A stretch of DNA of 64,000 nucleotides from Novosphingobium rosa NBRC 15208 (GCF_001598555.1 NZ_BCZE01000017.1:1-64000), one strand, 5' to 3'. Counted from the stretch's first letter, positions 14,770 through 23,956 are shown. Notes: a model not told the origin generated them from the sequence alone. A program made the numbers and translations.

Positions 14770-16887
14770 ATGCTTGCTCTTGCCGTCGCGGCAGCCGCCG
14801 CCGTTTCCATCGCACCCGCCGTCCCTACTTCCGCAAATGAGCCGCAATCCACCAGCGACGATGCCCGCGTCGAACGCAGTCTTGATGATTCCATCGTCGT
14901 CACCGGCAAGCATGAAGCGCCTTTCCGCGCCGAGGTCGTGCAGGTCGGGGCCTTTCGCAATCAGTCGATCATGGATACGCCCGCCAGCATCGCGGTGATG
15001 ACGCGCTCGCTGCTTGACGATCAGGGCGCCATCGGTCTGGACGATGCGCTGCGCAACACGCCCGGCGTCACCCAGCAGTCGACCAGCCCCACGACCACCA
15101 ACAACTTCCTGTCGCGCGGCGTGCTGATGCAGGCGCGCACCAATTATCGCCTCAATGGCGCGCTGCAGATCGTCAACCTCGGGCCGATCCCGCTGGAGAA
15201 CAAGCAGCGCGTCGAGCTGCTGAAGGGCGTTTCGGCGCTTTATTACGGCATCAGCACGCCCTCGGGCATCGTCAATGTGGTGGCCAAGCGCGCGGGCGCC
15301 CAGCCCGTCACCAGCCTTTATGTGAACGGCGATGTGGAAGGCAGCGCCGGGGCGGGCGTGGACATTGGCCGCCAGTTCGGTTCCGAAAAGCAGTTCGGGG
15401 CGCGGATCAACGCCTATGGCGCGCATGTCGAAACGCCCATCGATGGTGTCAACGGTTCGCGCTATGTGGTCAGCGGCGCTTTCGACGCCAAGGTCACCGA
15501 CCGCCTTTCGCTCAAGCTGGATGTCGAAAATTACCGCCGCGCCACCGATGAGCCGGGCGGCATCACTCTGCCCACGGCGGTGAACGGCAAGATCACCCTG
15601 CCCGCCATTCCCGATCCGCACAACCGCTATGCCCCGGCCAACGCGCCCTATCGCACGCTGGTGACCAATGCGCTGGGCCGCGCCGACTACGCCCTCTCCG
15701 ACGACTGGTCGATCCGCGCCGAGGCCGGTTATGCCAACACCCGGCGCGCGCGCATGATCGCCAACATCGCCAAGTTCAATCTCACCACCGGCGCAGGCAC
15801 TGTCGCCACAACTTTCGTCGGGGATCAGGAATATTCCAACCTCTATTGGCGCACGGAAATCTCGGGCAAGATCGAGACTTTCGGCATCAGGCACGAAATC
15901 CTCTTCGGCTATGCCCGCAACCGGCAGCAGCAGGAAGATCAGCACACCCAGAGCTATGCCGCTTTCACGCAGAACCTCTATGCGCCCATCACCGTCACCC
16001 TGCCCAGCCTGACGCCCACCACGCTGAAGACCACCACCGGATCGACCAACATCGACACCGGCCTCTATGCGCTGGATCTGGCGCATATCGGCGAGAAGGT
16101 GCTGCTGATCGGCGGCGTGCGCTATGTCGACTATGCCACGCGCACGGCCACCGCGAATTATTCGGTCCGCACCTGGACGCCGACGGGCGGCCTTGTGCTG
16201 CGCCCCACCAGGAAGACCAGCCTGTATTTCACCTATATCGAGGGTCTGGAAAGCGCGGGCACGGCGCCCGATGGCACCGTCAATGCGGGCGATGTGCTGG
16301 CCCCGGTCAAGAGCACCCAGATCGAACTGGGCACGCGCTGGGAGTTTCAGGGCGCACTGCTGTCTGTCGCGTGGTTCCACATCAACCGGGGGCTGACCTA
16401 CACCGATCTGGCCACTAACACCTATCTGGTCAACGGGCGGCAGGTGAACAAGGGGCTAGAGGCCTCTGTGCAGGGCAATCTGACGCGCGAGCTGTCGGTG
16501 GTGCTCTCGGGGCAATATCTCACCGCGATCCAGCGGCAGACGGGCATTGCGGCGCAGGATGGCAAGTTCATCGACAGCACGCCGCGCTGGTCGGGCTCGG
16601 TCTTTGCCGAATACCACCCTGCCGTGTTGCCCGCGCTGGGGCTGAATGCGGGCGTCTATTACACCGGCAAGCGCTACACCGATGTGCTGGATCAGGGCGT
16701 GCTGCCCGCCTATGCGCTGCTGGGCCTTGGCGCCAGCTATCGCCTGCCGCTGGCCGCGCGCAAGGCCATGACCTTCCGCATCAACGCCGACAATGTGACC
16801 AACAAGCGCTATTGGGCCACCGGCGGATCGACGCTCTATGTCGGTCTGGCCCGCACGGTCCGCGGCTCGATCACGATGGACTTTTAA
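14770..16887 (+). CDS. TonB-dependent siderophore receptor (FhuA-like)
   Basis: A 705-residue outer-membrane receptor. The short hydrophobic signal segment is MLALAVAAAAAVSIAPAVPTSA. A TonB-box-like SIVVTG comes next. The plug (about 60-180) has SIMDTPASIAVMTRSLL, NTPGVTQQSTSP and NKQRVELLKGVSALYYG, typical of ferri-siderophore receptors. The barrel ends in RGSITMDF. A Fur-like box precedes it and a strong terminator follows. Dps upstream also points to iron. The siderophore is not known. Confidence 0.9.
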   Translation: MLALAVAAAAAVSIAPAVPTSANEPQSTSDDARVERSLDDSIVVTGKHEAPFRAEVVQVGAFRNQSIMDTPASIAVMTRSLLDDQGAIGLDDALRNTPGVTQQSTSPTTTNNFLSRGVLMQARTNYRLNGALQIVNLGPIPLENKQRVELLKGVSALYYGISTPSGIVNVVAKRAGAQPVTSLYVNGDVEGSAGAGVDIGRQFGSEKQFGARINAYGAHVETPIDGVNGSRYVVSGAFDAKVTDRLSLKLDVENYRRATDEPGGITLPTAVNGKITLPAIPDPHNRYAPANAPYRTLVTNALGRADYALSDDWSIRAEAGYANTRRARMIANIAKFNLTTGAGTVATTFVGDQEYSNLYWRTEISGKIETFGIRHEILFGYARNRQQQEDQHTQSYAAFTQNLYAPITVTLPSLTPTTLKTTTGSTNIDTGLYALDLAHIGEKVLLIGGVRYVDYATRTATANYSVRTWTPTGGLVLRPTRKTSLYFTYIEGLESAGTAPDGTVNAGDVLAPVKSTQIELGTRWEFQGALLSVAWFHINRGLTYTDLATNTYLVNGRQVNKGLEASVQGNLTRELSVVLSGQYLTAIQRQTGIAAQDGKFIDSTPRWSGSVFAEYHPAVLPALGLNAGVYYTGKRYTDVLDQGVLPAYALLGLGASYRLPLAARKAMTFRINADNVTNKRYWATGGSTLYVGLARTVRGSITMDF

Positions 16888-16894
16888 ACCTATC

Positions 16895-16931
16895 GACGGG
16901 CGTCGGCTCGGGGGGCATGCCGACGCCCGTC
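16895..16931 (+). terminator. Intrinsic hairpin after the siderophore receptor
   Basis: GACGGGCGTCGGC (16895-16907) pairs with GCCGACGCCCGTC (16919-16931). It is a 13-bp perfect stem 8 bases after the stop, with no strong T-run. It ends the receptor transcript and faces the convergent creatininase-family gene. Confidence 0.7.
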
Positions 16932-16950
16932 ACAGGGGGAGTGGGGGGCT

Positions 16951-17712
16951 TTACTCCTGCCCTGTCAAATCGGTGACGATATCGGCCAGCGCGCCGATCA
17001 CGTAACCGGTGATCGCCTCGCCCTTCTCTGCCGTGGCCAGCGTGGGGTCTCCGGCGACCCCGCTGCCGCAGGTCCGCTCATGCATGGTGCGGTAGAGCGT
17101 GGCGCGTTCGGCCCGCAGCAGATCGCCGCTGGCCCAGTCGAAGGTGTGTGTGCACAGGTGGTCGCCCGGCACGATGGCGCGCACCGCATCGGGCGCGGCA
17201 TGCAGCACGATCGAGGTTTCGAGATCGCCGGCATGCGAGTCCAACCCCACCACGCCCTCGCGCAGCTTGCGCAATTCCGGCCCCACGAGCAGCCACCAGC
17301 CCGCCAGCACGATCCGGCAGCCGGGGTGAGCCGCGCCCACCTCCTCGGCGATCAGATTGGCGACAGCCTGGTTGCCCGCATGGCTGTTGAACAGCACAAC
17401 ATTGGTAAAGCCATGCGCCAGCGCCGAATGCAGGATCGCCGCCACATAAGCCTGAAACGCCGCATGGCTGACGCTGAGCGTGCCCGAAAAATCCATATGA
17501 TGATGCGAACAGCCCACGCTGACCTGAGGCAGGATCAGCACCTTCTCACCAAGCGCGCGGTCCAGCTGCTCAAGGAAATACGCCCCGATCAGAGAGTCCG
17601 TGGCCAGCGGCAGATGCGGCCCGTGCTGCTCCACGGCCCCGATGGAGAGGAAGAGCGGCGTCGCCCGGTCGATGGTTTCCAGCTCGCTTGTGGTGAGGTC
17701 CTGCCATTTCAT
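16951..17712 (-). CDS. Creatininase family amidohydrolase
   Basis: A 253-residue metal-dependent hydrolase. The metal-binding pattern is Glu28-x-His30 in GAVEQHGPHLPLATDS with Asp39, then SHHHMDFSG, NSHAGNQ and HAGDLETS (Glu). The family includes creatininase, formamidases of riboflavin and F420 precursor pathways, and the MftE peptidase of mycofactocin. No mycofactocin genes are nearby, so the substrate is open. It is a single gene, convergent with the receptor and divergent from the alpha/beta hydrolase across 238 bases. Confidence 0.88.
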   Translation of the reverse strand: MKWQDLTTSELETIDRATPLFLSIGAVEQHGPHLPLATDSLIGAYFLEQLDRALGEKVLILPQVSVGCSHHHMDFSGTLSVSHAAFQAYVAAILHSALAHGFTNVVLFNSHAGNQAVANLIAEEVGAAHPGCRIVLAGWWLLVGPELRKLREGVVGLDSHAGDLETSIVLHAAPDAVRAIVPGDHLCTHTFDWASGDLLRAERATLYRTMHERTCGSGVAGDPTLATAEKGEAITGYVIGALADIVTDLTGQE

Positions 17713-17950
17713 CGCTGCAACTCCTGATGGGTGTTTTTCCGTTGAGCCACTGTTGCCGGATGCCTCGGAAAAAAGCCCGTTAGGTGCTGTGAGCCAGCGT
17801 TAGCCCTCGCTGTTGAGAAACGGCGCGCATCCGGGCAAAGGGAGATCGCGCCGGAGGCACTGCCGCTTCAGCCAAGTTGAACCGGCACCCATCCCGCCCT
17901 ATGGGCAGAGTACAGATCCGCGACGGCACGCCGCCTCTGGGAGTATGCAG

Positions 17951-18811
17951 ATGGAAGACATTGGTCCCGTATCGCACCGCTTCGTCTCGCAGCGCCTTCC
18001 CCTGCATTATCTCGATTGGGGCAATCCCGATGCTCCGTTGCTGGTTCTGCAGCATGGCGGGCGCGATCACGCCCGTAACTGGGACTGGCTGGCCCGGGCC
18101 CTGCGGCATGACTGGCATGTCATCTGCCCCGATCTGCGCGGCCATGGCGACAGCGGCTGGTCGCCCGACGGAAGCTATTCCATCCCCTTCTATGTCGCCG
18201 ATTTCGCGCAGCTGATCCATCAGATTTCCGATGGGCCGGTGTCCATTGTCGCCCATTCGCTGGGCGGCGCCATCGCCATGCGCTACGCGGGCATCTGGCC
18301 AGAGCGCGTCAAGCGTCTGGCGGTGATCGAGGGGCTGGGCGTGTCCGTGCTGGACAATGAATTTGCCCCGGTTGCGCAGCGCTGGCGGCAATGGGTGGAT
18401 GAAAGGCGGGCGCTCAGCAGCCGGGTGCCGCGCCGCTATGGCTCGCTGGAGGAGGCCTTCACCCGCATGCGCGCGGAAAACGCCCATCTTTCGATCGAAC
18501 GCGCACGGCATCTGACCATTCACGGCACCACCCGCAACGAGGATGGCACCTACAGCTGGAAATTCGACAACTACGTGCGCAGCAACCTGCCGCTGGGCGT
18601 CAGCCAGGAGGAGTTGCACGCCATCTGGCACAACATCGATTGCCCGGTCTGGCTGGTGCATGGCGCCGACAGCTGGGCCCGCCATCCCGAGGAGGAGGGG
18701 CTGGCCGCTCATTTCAAACAGGCCAAGGTCACCAGCTATGAGAAAGCCGGGCACTGGGTGCATCACGACCGCTTCGACAGCTTTCTGACCGATCTGAAAA
18801 GCTTCCTTTGA
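17951..18811 (+). CDS. Alpha/beta hydrolase
   Basis: A 286-residue hydrolase. The oxyanion region is QHGGRDHARNWDWLA, DLRGHGDSGWS follows the second strand, and the nucleophile Ser is in VAHSLGGAIAMRYA. The acid is in LVHGADSWARHP and the catalytic His is in KAGHWVHHDRF. The set fits C-C or ester hydrolases of the MhpC/haloalkane dehalogenase-like group. GGGAG precedes the ATG at 17951; an ATG at 17945 is an alternative. It is divergent from the creatininase-family gene and convergent with the LprI-like gene, 6 bases apart. Confidence 0.85.
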   Translation: MEDIGPVSHRFVSQRLPLHYLDWGNPDAPLLVLQHGGRDHARNWDWLARALRHDWHVICPDLRGHGDSGWSPDGSYSIPFYVADFAQLIHQISDGPVSIVAHSLGGAIAMRYAGIWPERVKRLAVIEGLGVSVLDNEFAPVAQRWRQWVDERRALSSRVPRRYGSLEEAFTRMRAENAHLSIERARHLTIHGTTRNEDGTYSWKFDNYVRSNLPLGVSQEELHAIWHNIDCPVWLVHGADSWARHPEEEGLAAHFKQAKVTSYEKAGHWVHHDRFDSFLTDLKSFL

Positions 18812-18817
18812 GGCTTC

Positions 18818-19951
18818 CTAATCGCATTCATGGGCGGCGTTGAGCATCGCCGCCAGCGCATCCGTGGCCATCTGCGCGGCCTGCGCCTGCGTCTTGCCCA
18901 GATAGCGGATATAATAGGCCGCCAACTCCCGGCGTGCGGCGGTCATATCGCGCCACGGAACGCCGGGCACCGCAGGCAACACCAGCTTGGGATCATGCCT
19001 GGCCAGCCCCAGCCGAGCCTCATCCACCGTACTGCGATATTGCCGATAGGCCGCGAAACGGATCGTGCCGTCGCAGATCGGCCATGTCTTCCACACCTTG
19101 CCATCCAAGGCTGTCAGCAAAGGCAGTGGCGGCAGGCTGGCGCGGCAATCGGTGTTGAACACGAAAGTGTCCGGCGTGGCGCCATAAATCGAGTCCGTCG
19201 CCCCCAGCAGCTTGGGATGGGCCACGATGGCCGCGCAGGGAATGTTTCGCGTGCCCACGCTGCCATCCCCGGCCAGCGCCGGACCCAGCACATTGAGGAA
19301 GCCCACGAAGCGATCCGGCGCCCCCAGCAAATCCCCGGCCCGTTTCACCACGCCTTCACCGGTGGCGCTGTCGAGCATGCCGCGCGCGAAGGCTGGATCC
19401 TGCCGGGTGAGGAAATCCGTCAGCACAGGCTGCAGCAGACCGACGATCCGCGCCCGCTTGCCCACCCGCTCCGGCGCGGACCAATCGGCGCCATCCGGCT
19501 CCGAAGACCATAGAACAATCGCCTCCGCCACCGGAGCAAACGCGGGGTCGAGCCGCCGGATCACCGGCAGCGCCAGATCGGGCGCCCGCGTCGCGGCGGC
19601 GATGGCCAGATCCTTGTTACGCTCATCATAGGCGCCCTGAAGGCAGGCGGCGATGGTCGTGCTGCCCGAGGGCTTGGCGCAAGCCTGCATGGCCTTCACC
19701 GCCTCGCGCTGATCCACAAGCTGGTTGGAGGGCCCGCTGCCAAAGGCGCTGACCTTGTTGGCCGCATAGAGCGCCGCCATCTCCCGATCCGCCGCCGACA
19801 GCGTCGGGCTGGCGCAGATCACGGCCTCGATCCCGCCTTGTCCGGCCGTGCAGGCAAAGCTGGGGCCTGAGGATGTGGCGCGAGTCTGCGCCTGAACAGG
19901 CGCAGCGCCAAACGCCAGCAGCAGCGCCGCGATAATGCGCCCGATCTGCAT
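18818..19951 (-). CDS. LprI/DUF1311-domain secreted protein of the ECF operon
   Basis: A 377-residue protein with a signal peptide (MQIGRIIAALLLAFGAAPVQA). An N-terminal segment (about 30-95) resembles the lysozyme-inhibitor LprI domain: PSFACTAGQGGIEAVICASPTLSAADREMAALYAANK with paired Cys. The rest of the protein is unassigned and has Cys pairs that fit periplasmic disulfides. I chose the ATG at 19951, 8 bases after the anti-sigma stop. It is the third gene of the sigma/anti-sigma operon, so it is probably an envelope-stress output or input protein. Confidence 0.75.
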   Translation of the reverse strand: MQIGRIIAALLLAFGAAPVQAQTRATSSGPSFACTAGQGGIEAVICASPTLSAADREMAALYAANKVSAFGSGPSNQLVDQREAVKAMQACAKPSGSTTIAACLQGAYDERNKDLAIAAATRAPDLALPVIRRLDPAFAPVAEAIVLWSSEPDGADWSAPERVGKRARIVGLLQPVLTDFLTRQDPAFARGMLDSATGEGVVKRAGDLLGAPDRFVGFLNVLGPALAGDGSVGTRNIPCAAIVAHPKLLGATDSIYGATPDTFVFNTDCRASLPPLPLLTALDGKVWKTWPICDGTIRFAAYRQYRSTVDEARLGLARHDPKLVLPAVPGVPWRDMTAARRELAAYYIRYLGKTQAQAAQMATDALAAMLNAAHECD

Positions 19952-19959
19952 GATGCCGC

Positions 19960-20706
19960 TCAGCGCCAGCCCTTGTCCTTGGCCGCTTTCTCCTGCGTGG
20001 CATCCAGTGGGTCGCCCTGAGCCATGGTCTGGGCCAGCGCCATCAGCGCGCCATCCTGCGATCCTGCCTGTCGATAGGCCGTTTGCTCGGCAGGCGCGCT
20101 GCCCGGCAGCACATGCTGCAACTGCCACTGCCCACCATCATGGCAGGCAATGCCCGAAGCCTGCGCCCCGGCGAAGACCCGGCACAGATCGCCGCCCTCG
20201 CGGTGGAAGGTGCCCAGCATGCGGATCGGCGCATGGCCATCCGCCCCCCCTCCATCCGCCGACGCCAATTGCGTATCGAGCGCCCGCCCCAGATCGCCCG
20301 AGGCCACCAAAGCGCCCTTCTCGACCACAATCGGCCCCTGCCCGCCGCCATGCCATTGCGATCCGACAAACACCCCGATGGCCAGACACGCCGCCATCGC
20401 CGCCCCCGCCCATGCAGGCGTGCGCCAACGCGGGGCGGGCGCCGCGCGCCGGGCGCGCTCTGCGGCCAGATTGATCACCGGAGCAGGCGGCGTGGCGGCG
20501 CGGATGCTCTCCACCCACGCGGCGGGCACGGGCTCGTCAACCACGGGCGCGAAATGCGCCTTCAGCCGCTCGCGCAGGGCCCGCTCGGCCGCGATCCTGT
20601 CGGCCAGATCCAGATCGGCCAGCGCCGCCAGCGTGACGCGACCGCGCGTGGCATCATCCAGTTCGCCATCGACATAGGCCATGATCTCTTCCTGCGTGAC
20701 CGTCAT
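19960..20706 (-). CDS. Membrane anti-sigma factor
   Basis: A 248-residue single-pass protein. The cytoplasmic N-terminus (MTVTQEEIMAYVDGELDDATR...) has the zinc-finger-like anti-sigma layout but lacks the HxxxCxxC motif. One membrane segment lies at about 93-112 (AWAGAAMAACLAIGVFVGSQW). The periplasmic part carries two Cys. Its start overlaps the sigma-factor stop (ATGA), the usual coupled arrangement. It should hold the ECF factor inactive until an envelope signal appears. Confidence 0.88.
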   Translation of the reverse strand: MTVTQEEIMAYVDGELDDATRGRVTLAALADLDLADRIAAERALRERLKAHFAPVVDEPVPAAWVESIRAATPPAPVINLAAERARRAAPAPRWRTPAWAGAAMAACLAIGVFVGSQWHGGGQGPIVVEKGALVASGDLGRALDTQLASADGGGADGHAPIRMLGTFHREGGDLCRVFAGAQASGIACHDGGQWQLQHVLPGSAPAEQTAYRQAGSQDGALMALAQTMAQGDPLDATQEKAAKDKGWR

Positions 20707-21239
20707 GACATGCCTCCCGTTTCTGCCCCGCCTGTTTCTGGTATGCCTGTTTCACCAAGCGCTTTCATCAGGGCTTCACGCCCGCGCACCAGCCGCGAGG
20801 TCAGCGTGCCCATCGGGCAACCGATGATCTCCGCGGCTTCCTTATAGGCAAAGCCCTCGACCAGCACGAGCATCACCGCCTCGCGCTGTTCGGCAGGCAG
20901 CGAAGCCATGGCGCGATCGACATGGCTCATTTCCGCATGCGCCTCGATGGCGGCGTCGCCCGGCACGCCCACATTCTCGCCCTCTTCCTCGGGGGCGAAG
21001 GTCTGGGCGCGGCGGCTGCGCGCGCGGGTCTCGTCAATCCAGATGTTGCGCATGATCCGATACACCCATGCATCCAGCCGCGTCCCCTCCTGCCACAGAT
21101 GGCTGGATTTGAGCGCGCGTTCGATCGTCGCCTGGCACAGGTCGTCGCCGTCAGCGCCATCGCGAGCCAACCCCCGGGCGAAGCGCCTCATCTGAGGCAG
21201 CAATCTGACCAGGTTCTCACCGAATTGCGCTGATGCCAC
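20703..21239 (-). CDS. ECF (extracytoplasmic function) sigma-70 family factor
   Basis: A 178-residue sigma factor. Region 2 (about 10-75) has DGDDLCQATIERAL and DAWVYRIMRNIWIDETRAR. Region 4 (about 110-165) has LPAEQREAVMLVLVEGFAYKEAAEIIGCPMGTLTSRLVRGREAL. It starts with GTG. An 11-bp perfect inverted repeat with TGAAAC cores lies between it and the divergent protease gene, so it may drive both transcripts and itself. It belongs to the group with a cognate membrane anti-sigma. Confidence 0.93.
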   Translation of the reverse strand: MASAQFGENLVRLLPQMRRFARGLARDGADGDDLCQATIERALKSSHLWQEGTRLDAWVYRIMRNIWIDETRARSRRAQTFAPEEEGENVGVPGDAAIEAHAEMSHVDRAMASLPAEQREAVMLVLVEGFAYKEAAEIIGCPMGTLTSRLVRGREALMKALGETGIPETGGAETGGMS

Positions 21240-21257
21240 GCCTTTTTTGCCTTGCTT

Positions 21258-21293
21258 GCGGATGAAACGGATGCAGGATTGCGTTTCATCCGC
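21258..21293. promoter_or_regulatory. Perfect 11-bp inverted repeat between ECF sigma and protease genes
   Basis: GCGGATGAAAC (21258-21268) is mirrored by GTTTCATCCGC (21283-21293) across 14 bases. Each arm contains TGAAAC, a -35 sequence used by several ECF groups. Read outwards, each would place a transcript start shortly before the GTG at 21239 or the ATG at 21328. It could be two overlapping divergent ECF promoters or an operator. The -10 elements are not clear. Confidence 0.55.
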
Positions 21294-21327
21294 GAGCCTG
21301 CAATTTTTTCAATCCGGGAACAAGCCC

Positions 21328-22611
21328 ATGTGGAACAAAACGCGGAACAAGATGTGCAAAGCCCCATTGAAATGGCCCCGACTCTGCCTGCTGGCAGCCC
21401 TGCTGGCGACCGGCGGTGGCGTGCGGGCCCAGATCAGCCTGCCCAATGCGGGGCGCGGTCTGGACGGCGTGGAAGGCGCGGTGGACCGTCTGGGCAATCG
21501 CCTCGGCGATGCGACCGCGCCCCTCACCAATGCCGCCACCGGCGCGCTGGGCACGCTGGGTCAGCTGGCCGATGCGCGCCTCAACCGCCTTGGCGATTTT
21601 CTGCGCAGCCATCGCAACACGGTGGAGGCCGATGACACCGGCCAGCCCGCCCGCGCGCATGAGGTGCTGCTGCTCGATCCGGATGCGGCTGCTTTGTCGG
21701 GCGCAACCCTGGTGGGTTACAAGCTGATCGAACAGGGCGATCTGGACGGCCTGGGCATCACATACGCCCGCCTTGCCACGCCGCAAGGCACCAGCCTGGC
21801 CAACGCGCTGCGCCAGTTGCGCCATATCCTGCCCGGCAAGGAGATCAGCGCCGACCAGATCCATTTCCCCAGCGGCGCTACCCGATCCACTGGAAGCGCC
21901 GCGCCGACAGCACCGGCCCCGCGCGGCGGCACCGTAGGCATCATCGACGGCGGCGTCCCCCCCGGCCCGCGCATCGCCGCGCAAAACGCTTTCGCCAGCG
22001 GAGGCCCCGTGCCCAACCCTCATGCCGAGGCCATCGCCTCGCTTCTGGCCGGTGCGGGCACGGCGCATATCGTTGTCGCCGATGTCTATGGCCGCGATCC
22101 GGCAGGCGGCAATGCTCTGGCCATCGCCCGCGCGCTGGCATGGATGGCAGGACAGCGCGTGTCCGTTGTCTCGATCAGCCTTGTCGGCCCGGCCAATCCG
22201 CTGCTGGCCAAAGCCATCGGCTCGGTGCAGGCGCGTGGCATGATCGTGACGGCCGCCGTCGGCAATGACGGGGCCGCCGCGCCGCCTGCCTTCCCTGCCT
22301 CTTACACTGGCGTGGTGGCCGTAACCGGCGTGGACGGACGCGGACAGGTGCTGTTCGAGGCCGGGCGCGCCAGCCATCTGGATTACGCTGCCCCCGGCGC
22401 CGATCTCACCGCCATCGGTGCGGGCGGCAAGCTGCAGCATTTGCGTGGCACATCCTTTGCCGCGCCACTGGTGGCCGCGCGTCTCGCGGCGTTGGGACAG
22501 GCCGGCGGTGGCGCAAGCGCCATTCTGCAGCGCGCCGACAGTGAGGCCACCGACAGGAACCGCCGCACCGGACGCGGAATTTTGTGCGCCTCATGCCGCA
22601 AAGGCATTTGA
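21328..22611 (+). CDS. S8 family (subtilisin-like) serine peptidase, secreted
   Basis: A 427-residue protein. A signal segment (about 14-34, PLKWPRLCLLAALLATGGGVRA) precedes an N-terminal region of about 160 residues. The catalytic domain has Asp207 in GIIDGG, His232 in PNPHAEAIASLLAG, the oxyanion Asn in AVGNDG and Ser376 in RGTSFAAP. The ATG at 21328 follows GGGAACAAG. It is divergent from the ECF operon across an inverted repeat, so it is probably a target of that sigma factor. It may process envelope or secreted proteins, such as the Gly-rich protein next door. Confidence 0.9.
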   Translation: MWNKTRNKMCKAPLKWPRLCLLAALLATGGGVRAQISLPNAGRGLDGVEGAVDRLGNRLGDATAPLTNAATGALGTLGQLADARLNRLGDFLRSHRNTVEADDTGQPARAHEVLLLDPDAAALSGATLVGYKLIEQGDLDGLGITYARLATPQGTSLANALRQLRHILPGKEISADQIHFPSGATRSTGSAAPTAPAPRGGTVGIIDGGVPPGPRIAAQNAFASGGPVPNPHAEAIASLLAGAGTAHIVVADVYGRDPAGGNALAIARALAWMAGQRVSVVSISLVGPANPLLAKAIGSVQARGMIVTAAVGNDGAAAPPAFPASYTGVVAVTGVDGRGQVLFEAGRASHLDYAAPGADLTAIGAGGKLQHLRGTSFAAPLVAARLAALGQAGGGASAILQRADSEATDRNRRTGRGILCASCRKGI

Positions 22612-22781
22612 AAGACGCGCGGCCACAACATTTTTCGCGCGGCAAAAATCTGTAAACGAACAATTTCTTAAAAAATTCGAAAAAATCGTCAGCACTGCGG
22701 ATTAAACCGGAAAGACCTCTCGTTCATCTCTCAGAGCCGGACATCACATACGGCCTCCAGACAACAATCAGGAGATGAACC

Positions 22782-23672
22782 ATGAACCGCTTTTCTTCGC
22801 TTTCGCTGGCCGCTCTTGCTCTGACCATGAGCACTGTGGCCATGCCTGCTCACGCTCAGCTGCTGGGTGGCCACGGTGGACTTGGGGGTGGTCTGGGTGG
22901 CGGCATCGGTGGTGGCCTTGGCGGCGGCTTCGGCGGCGCTGGCTCCATCGGCAGCACGGTGAACGGCACGATGGACTCGACCACCAGCACCGTTCGCTCG
23001 CACAGCAAGCACATCACTGACAATGCCACCGGCGACGCCACCGGCACTGTGACCAGCAGCGGCAGCCAGTCGGTCAACCGCAAGACCGGCAAGGTGAGCG
23101 CCGACCGCAGCGGTTCGGCCAGCGGCTCGGCCAATCTGGCCAACACCGCGTCCACCCCGCTGAACACGGCCACCAGCTCGCTGAGCGGTTCGGGTCAGGC
23201 CTCGGGCAGCGGCAGCGCCAATGCTCAACTGGTCGGCACCGATGCGGTGCGCAACACCGCCCAATCCGCCCGCTCGACCGCTGGTGACGCCGTCAGCCAG
23301 ACGCGCTCCGCCGCCACCAGCACCGGTCAGGCTCTGACCAGCCGGACCAGGCAGGCCGTCAGCGGCACCTCGGCCACGGCCATGGGCGCGGCGCGCGGCT
23401 CGGCGGCGATTGCCGGGACGGCGGCGGGCTCCAGTCTGGCGCTGGCGGGCAGCAGCGCGGCGGGGATTGCCGGAGCCACGGGCGTGAAGCCGGGCATGGT
23501 GGTCCGCTCGCTTGATGGTCAGAAGCTGGGCAAGGTCAAGCAGGTCGTGGCTGACAGCAGCGGCAAGGTCAGCAGCCTGGTGGTCAGCACCGGCGCCGGC
23601 AATGTGACCATGCCCGCCGCCCAGCTTTCGGGTCAGGCCGATGGCAAGGGTCTGGTTAGCAGCGGTCAATAA
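22782..23672 (+). CDS. Secreted low-complexity Gly/Ser/Ala-rich protein with a PRC-barrel-like tail
   Basis: A 296-residue exported protein. The signal peptide is about 1-25 (ends PAHAQ). A poly-Gly stretch (about 29-53) is followed by a Ser/Thr/Ala/Gly-rich region to about 240. The last 55 residues (GMVVRSLDGQKLGKVKQVV...SSLVVSTG...VTMPAAQL) resemble a PRC-barrel fold. AGGAG precedes the ATG. It lies 170 bases after the S8 peptidase and is closed by a terminator. It may be a surface, matrix or stress-response structural protein; the function is unknown. Confidence 0.7.
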   Translation: MNRFSSLSLAALALTMSTVAMPAHAQLLGGHGGLGGGLGGGIGGGLGGGFGGAGSIGSTVNGTMDSTTSTVRSHSKHITDNATGDATGTVTSSGSQSVNRKTGKVSADRSGSASGSANLANTASTPLNTATSSLSGSGQASGSGSANAQLVGTDAVRNTAQSARSTAGDAVSQTRSAATSTGQALTSRTRQAVSGTSATAMGAARGSAAIAGTAAGSSLALAGSSAAGIAGATGVKPGMVVRSLDGQKLGKVKQVVADSSGKVSSLVVSTGAGNVTMPAAQLSGQADGKGLVSSGQ

Positions 23673-23698
23673 CAGACCGTAAACATCTGACAGCGCAG

Positions 23699-23739
23699 GC
23701 CGGACCGGCAAGCCCACAGGCTCGCCGGTCCGGCTTTTT
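23699..23739 (+). terminator. Intrinsic terminator after the Gly-rich protein gene
   Basis: GCCGGACCGGC (23699-23709) pairs with GCCGGTCCGGC (23724-23734) and is followed directly by TTTTT. It is a classical strong intrinsic terminator. Confidence 0.9.
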
Positions 23740-23956
23740 GCGTGGTCCGGCGGGTGTTGGGGCGTGCGGCTTTTCATCGCGCCGGAACCTCATCTGATCG
23801 GAGAAAACAGGCGGAAGCCCTTTGGTTCTGCCCCATCATATCGGTGGAGGGGGCATTGCGAAAAGCCCGCGCAGCGGCGTCTTGTGGAGGTCGCCTCGTG
23901 TAAAACAACACTTTGCGCCGCGCGCTACCGGCGATGCAACCGGTCTCCTGCCGGTT

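Noticed and set aside
22612..22781. AT-rich segment between protease and Gly-rich protein, considered as a transfer scar
   Set aside because: No repeats, integrase or composition change in flanking genes; it is more simply a promoter region.
23673..23956. Possible coding region in the long gap before the small stress gene
   Set aside because: The plus frame from 23822 has poor codon use until about 24017 and no ribosome site; the part holds only a terminator.
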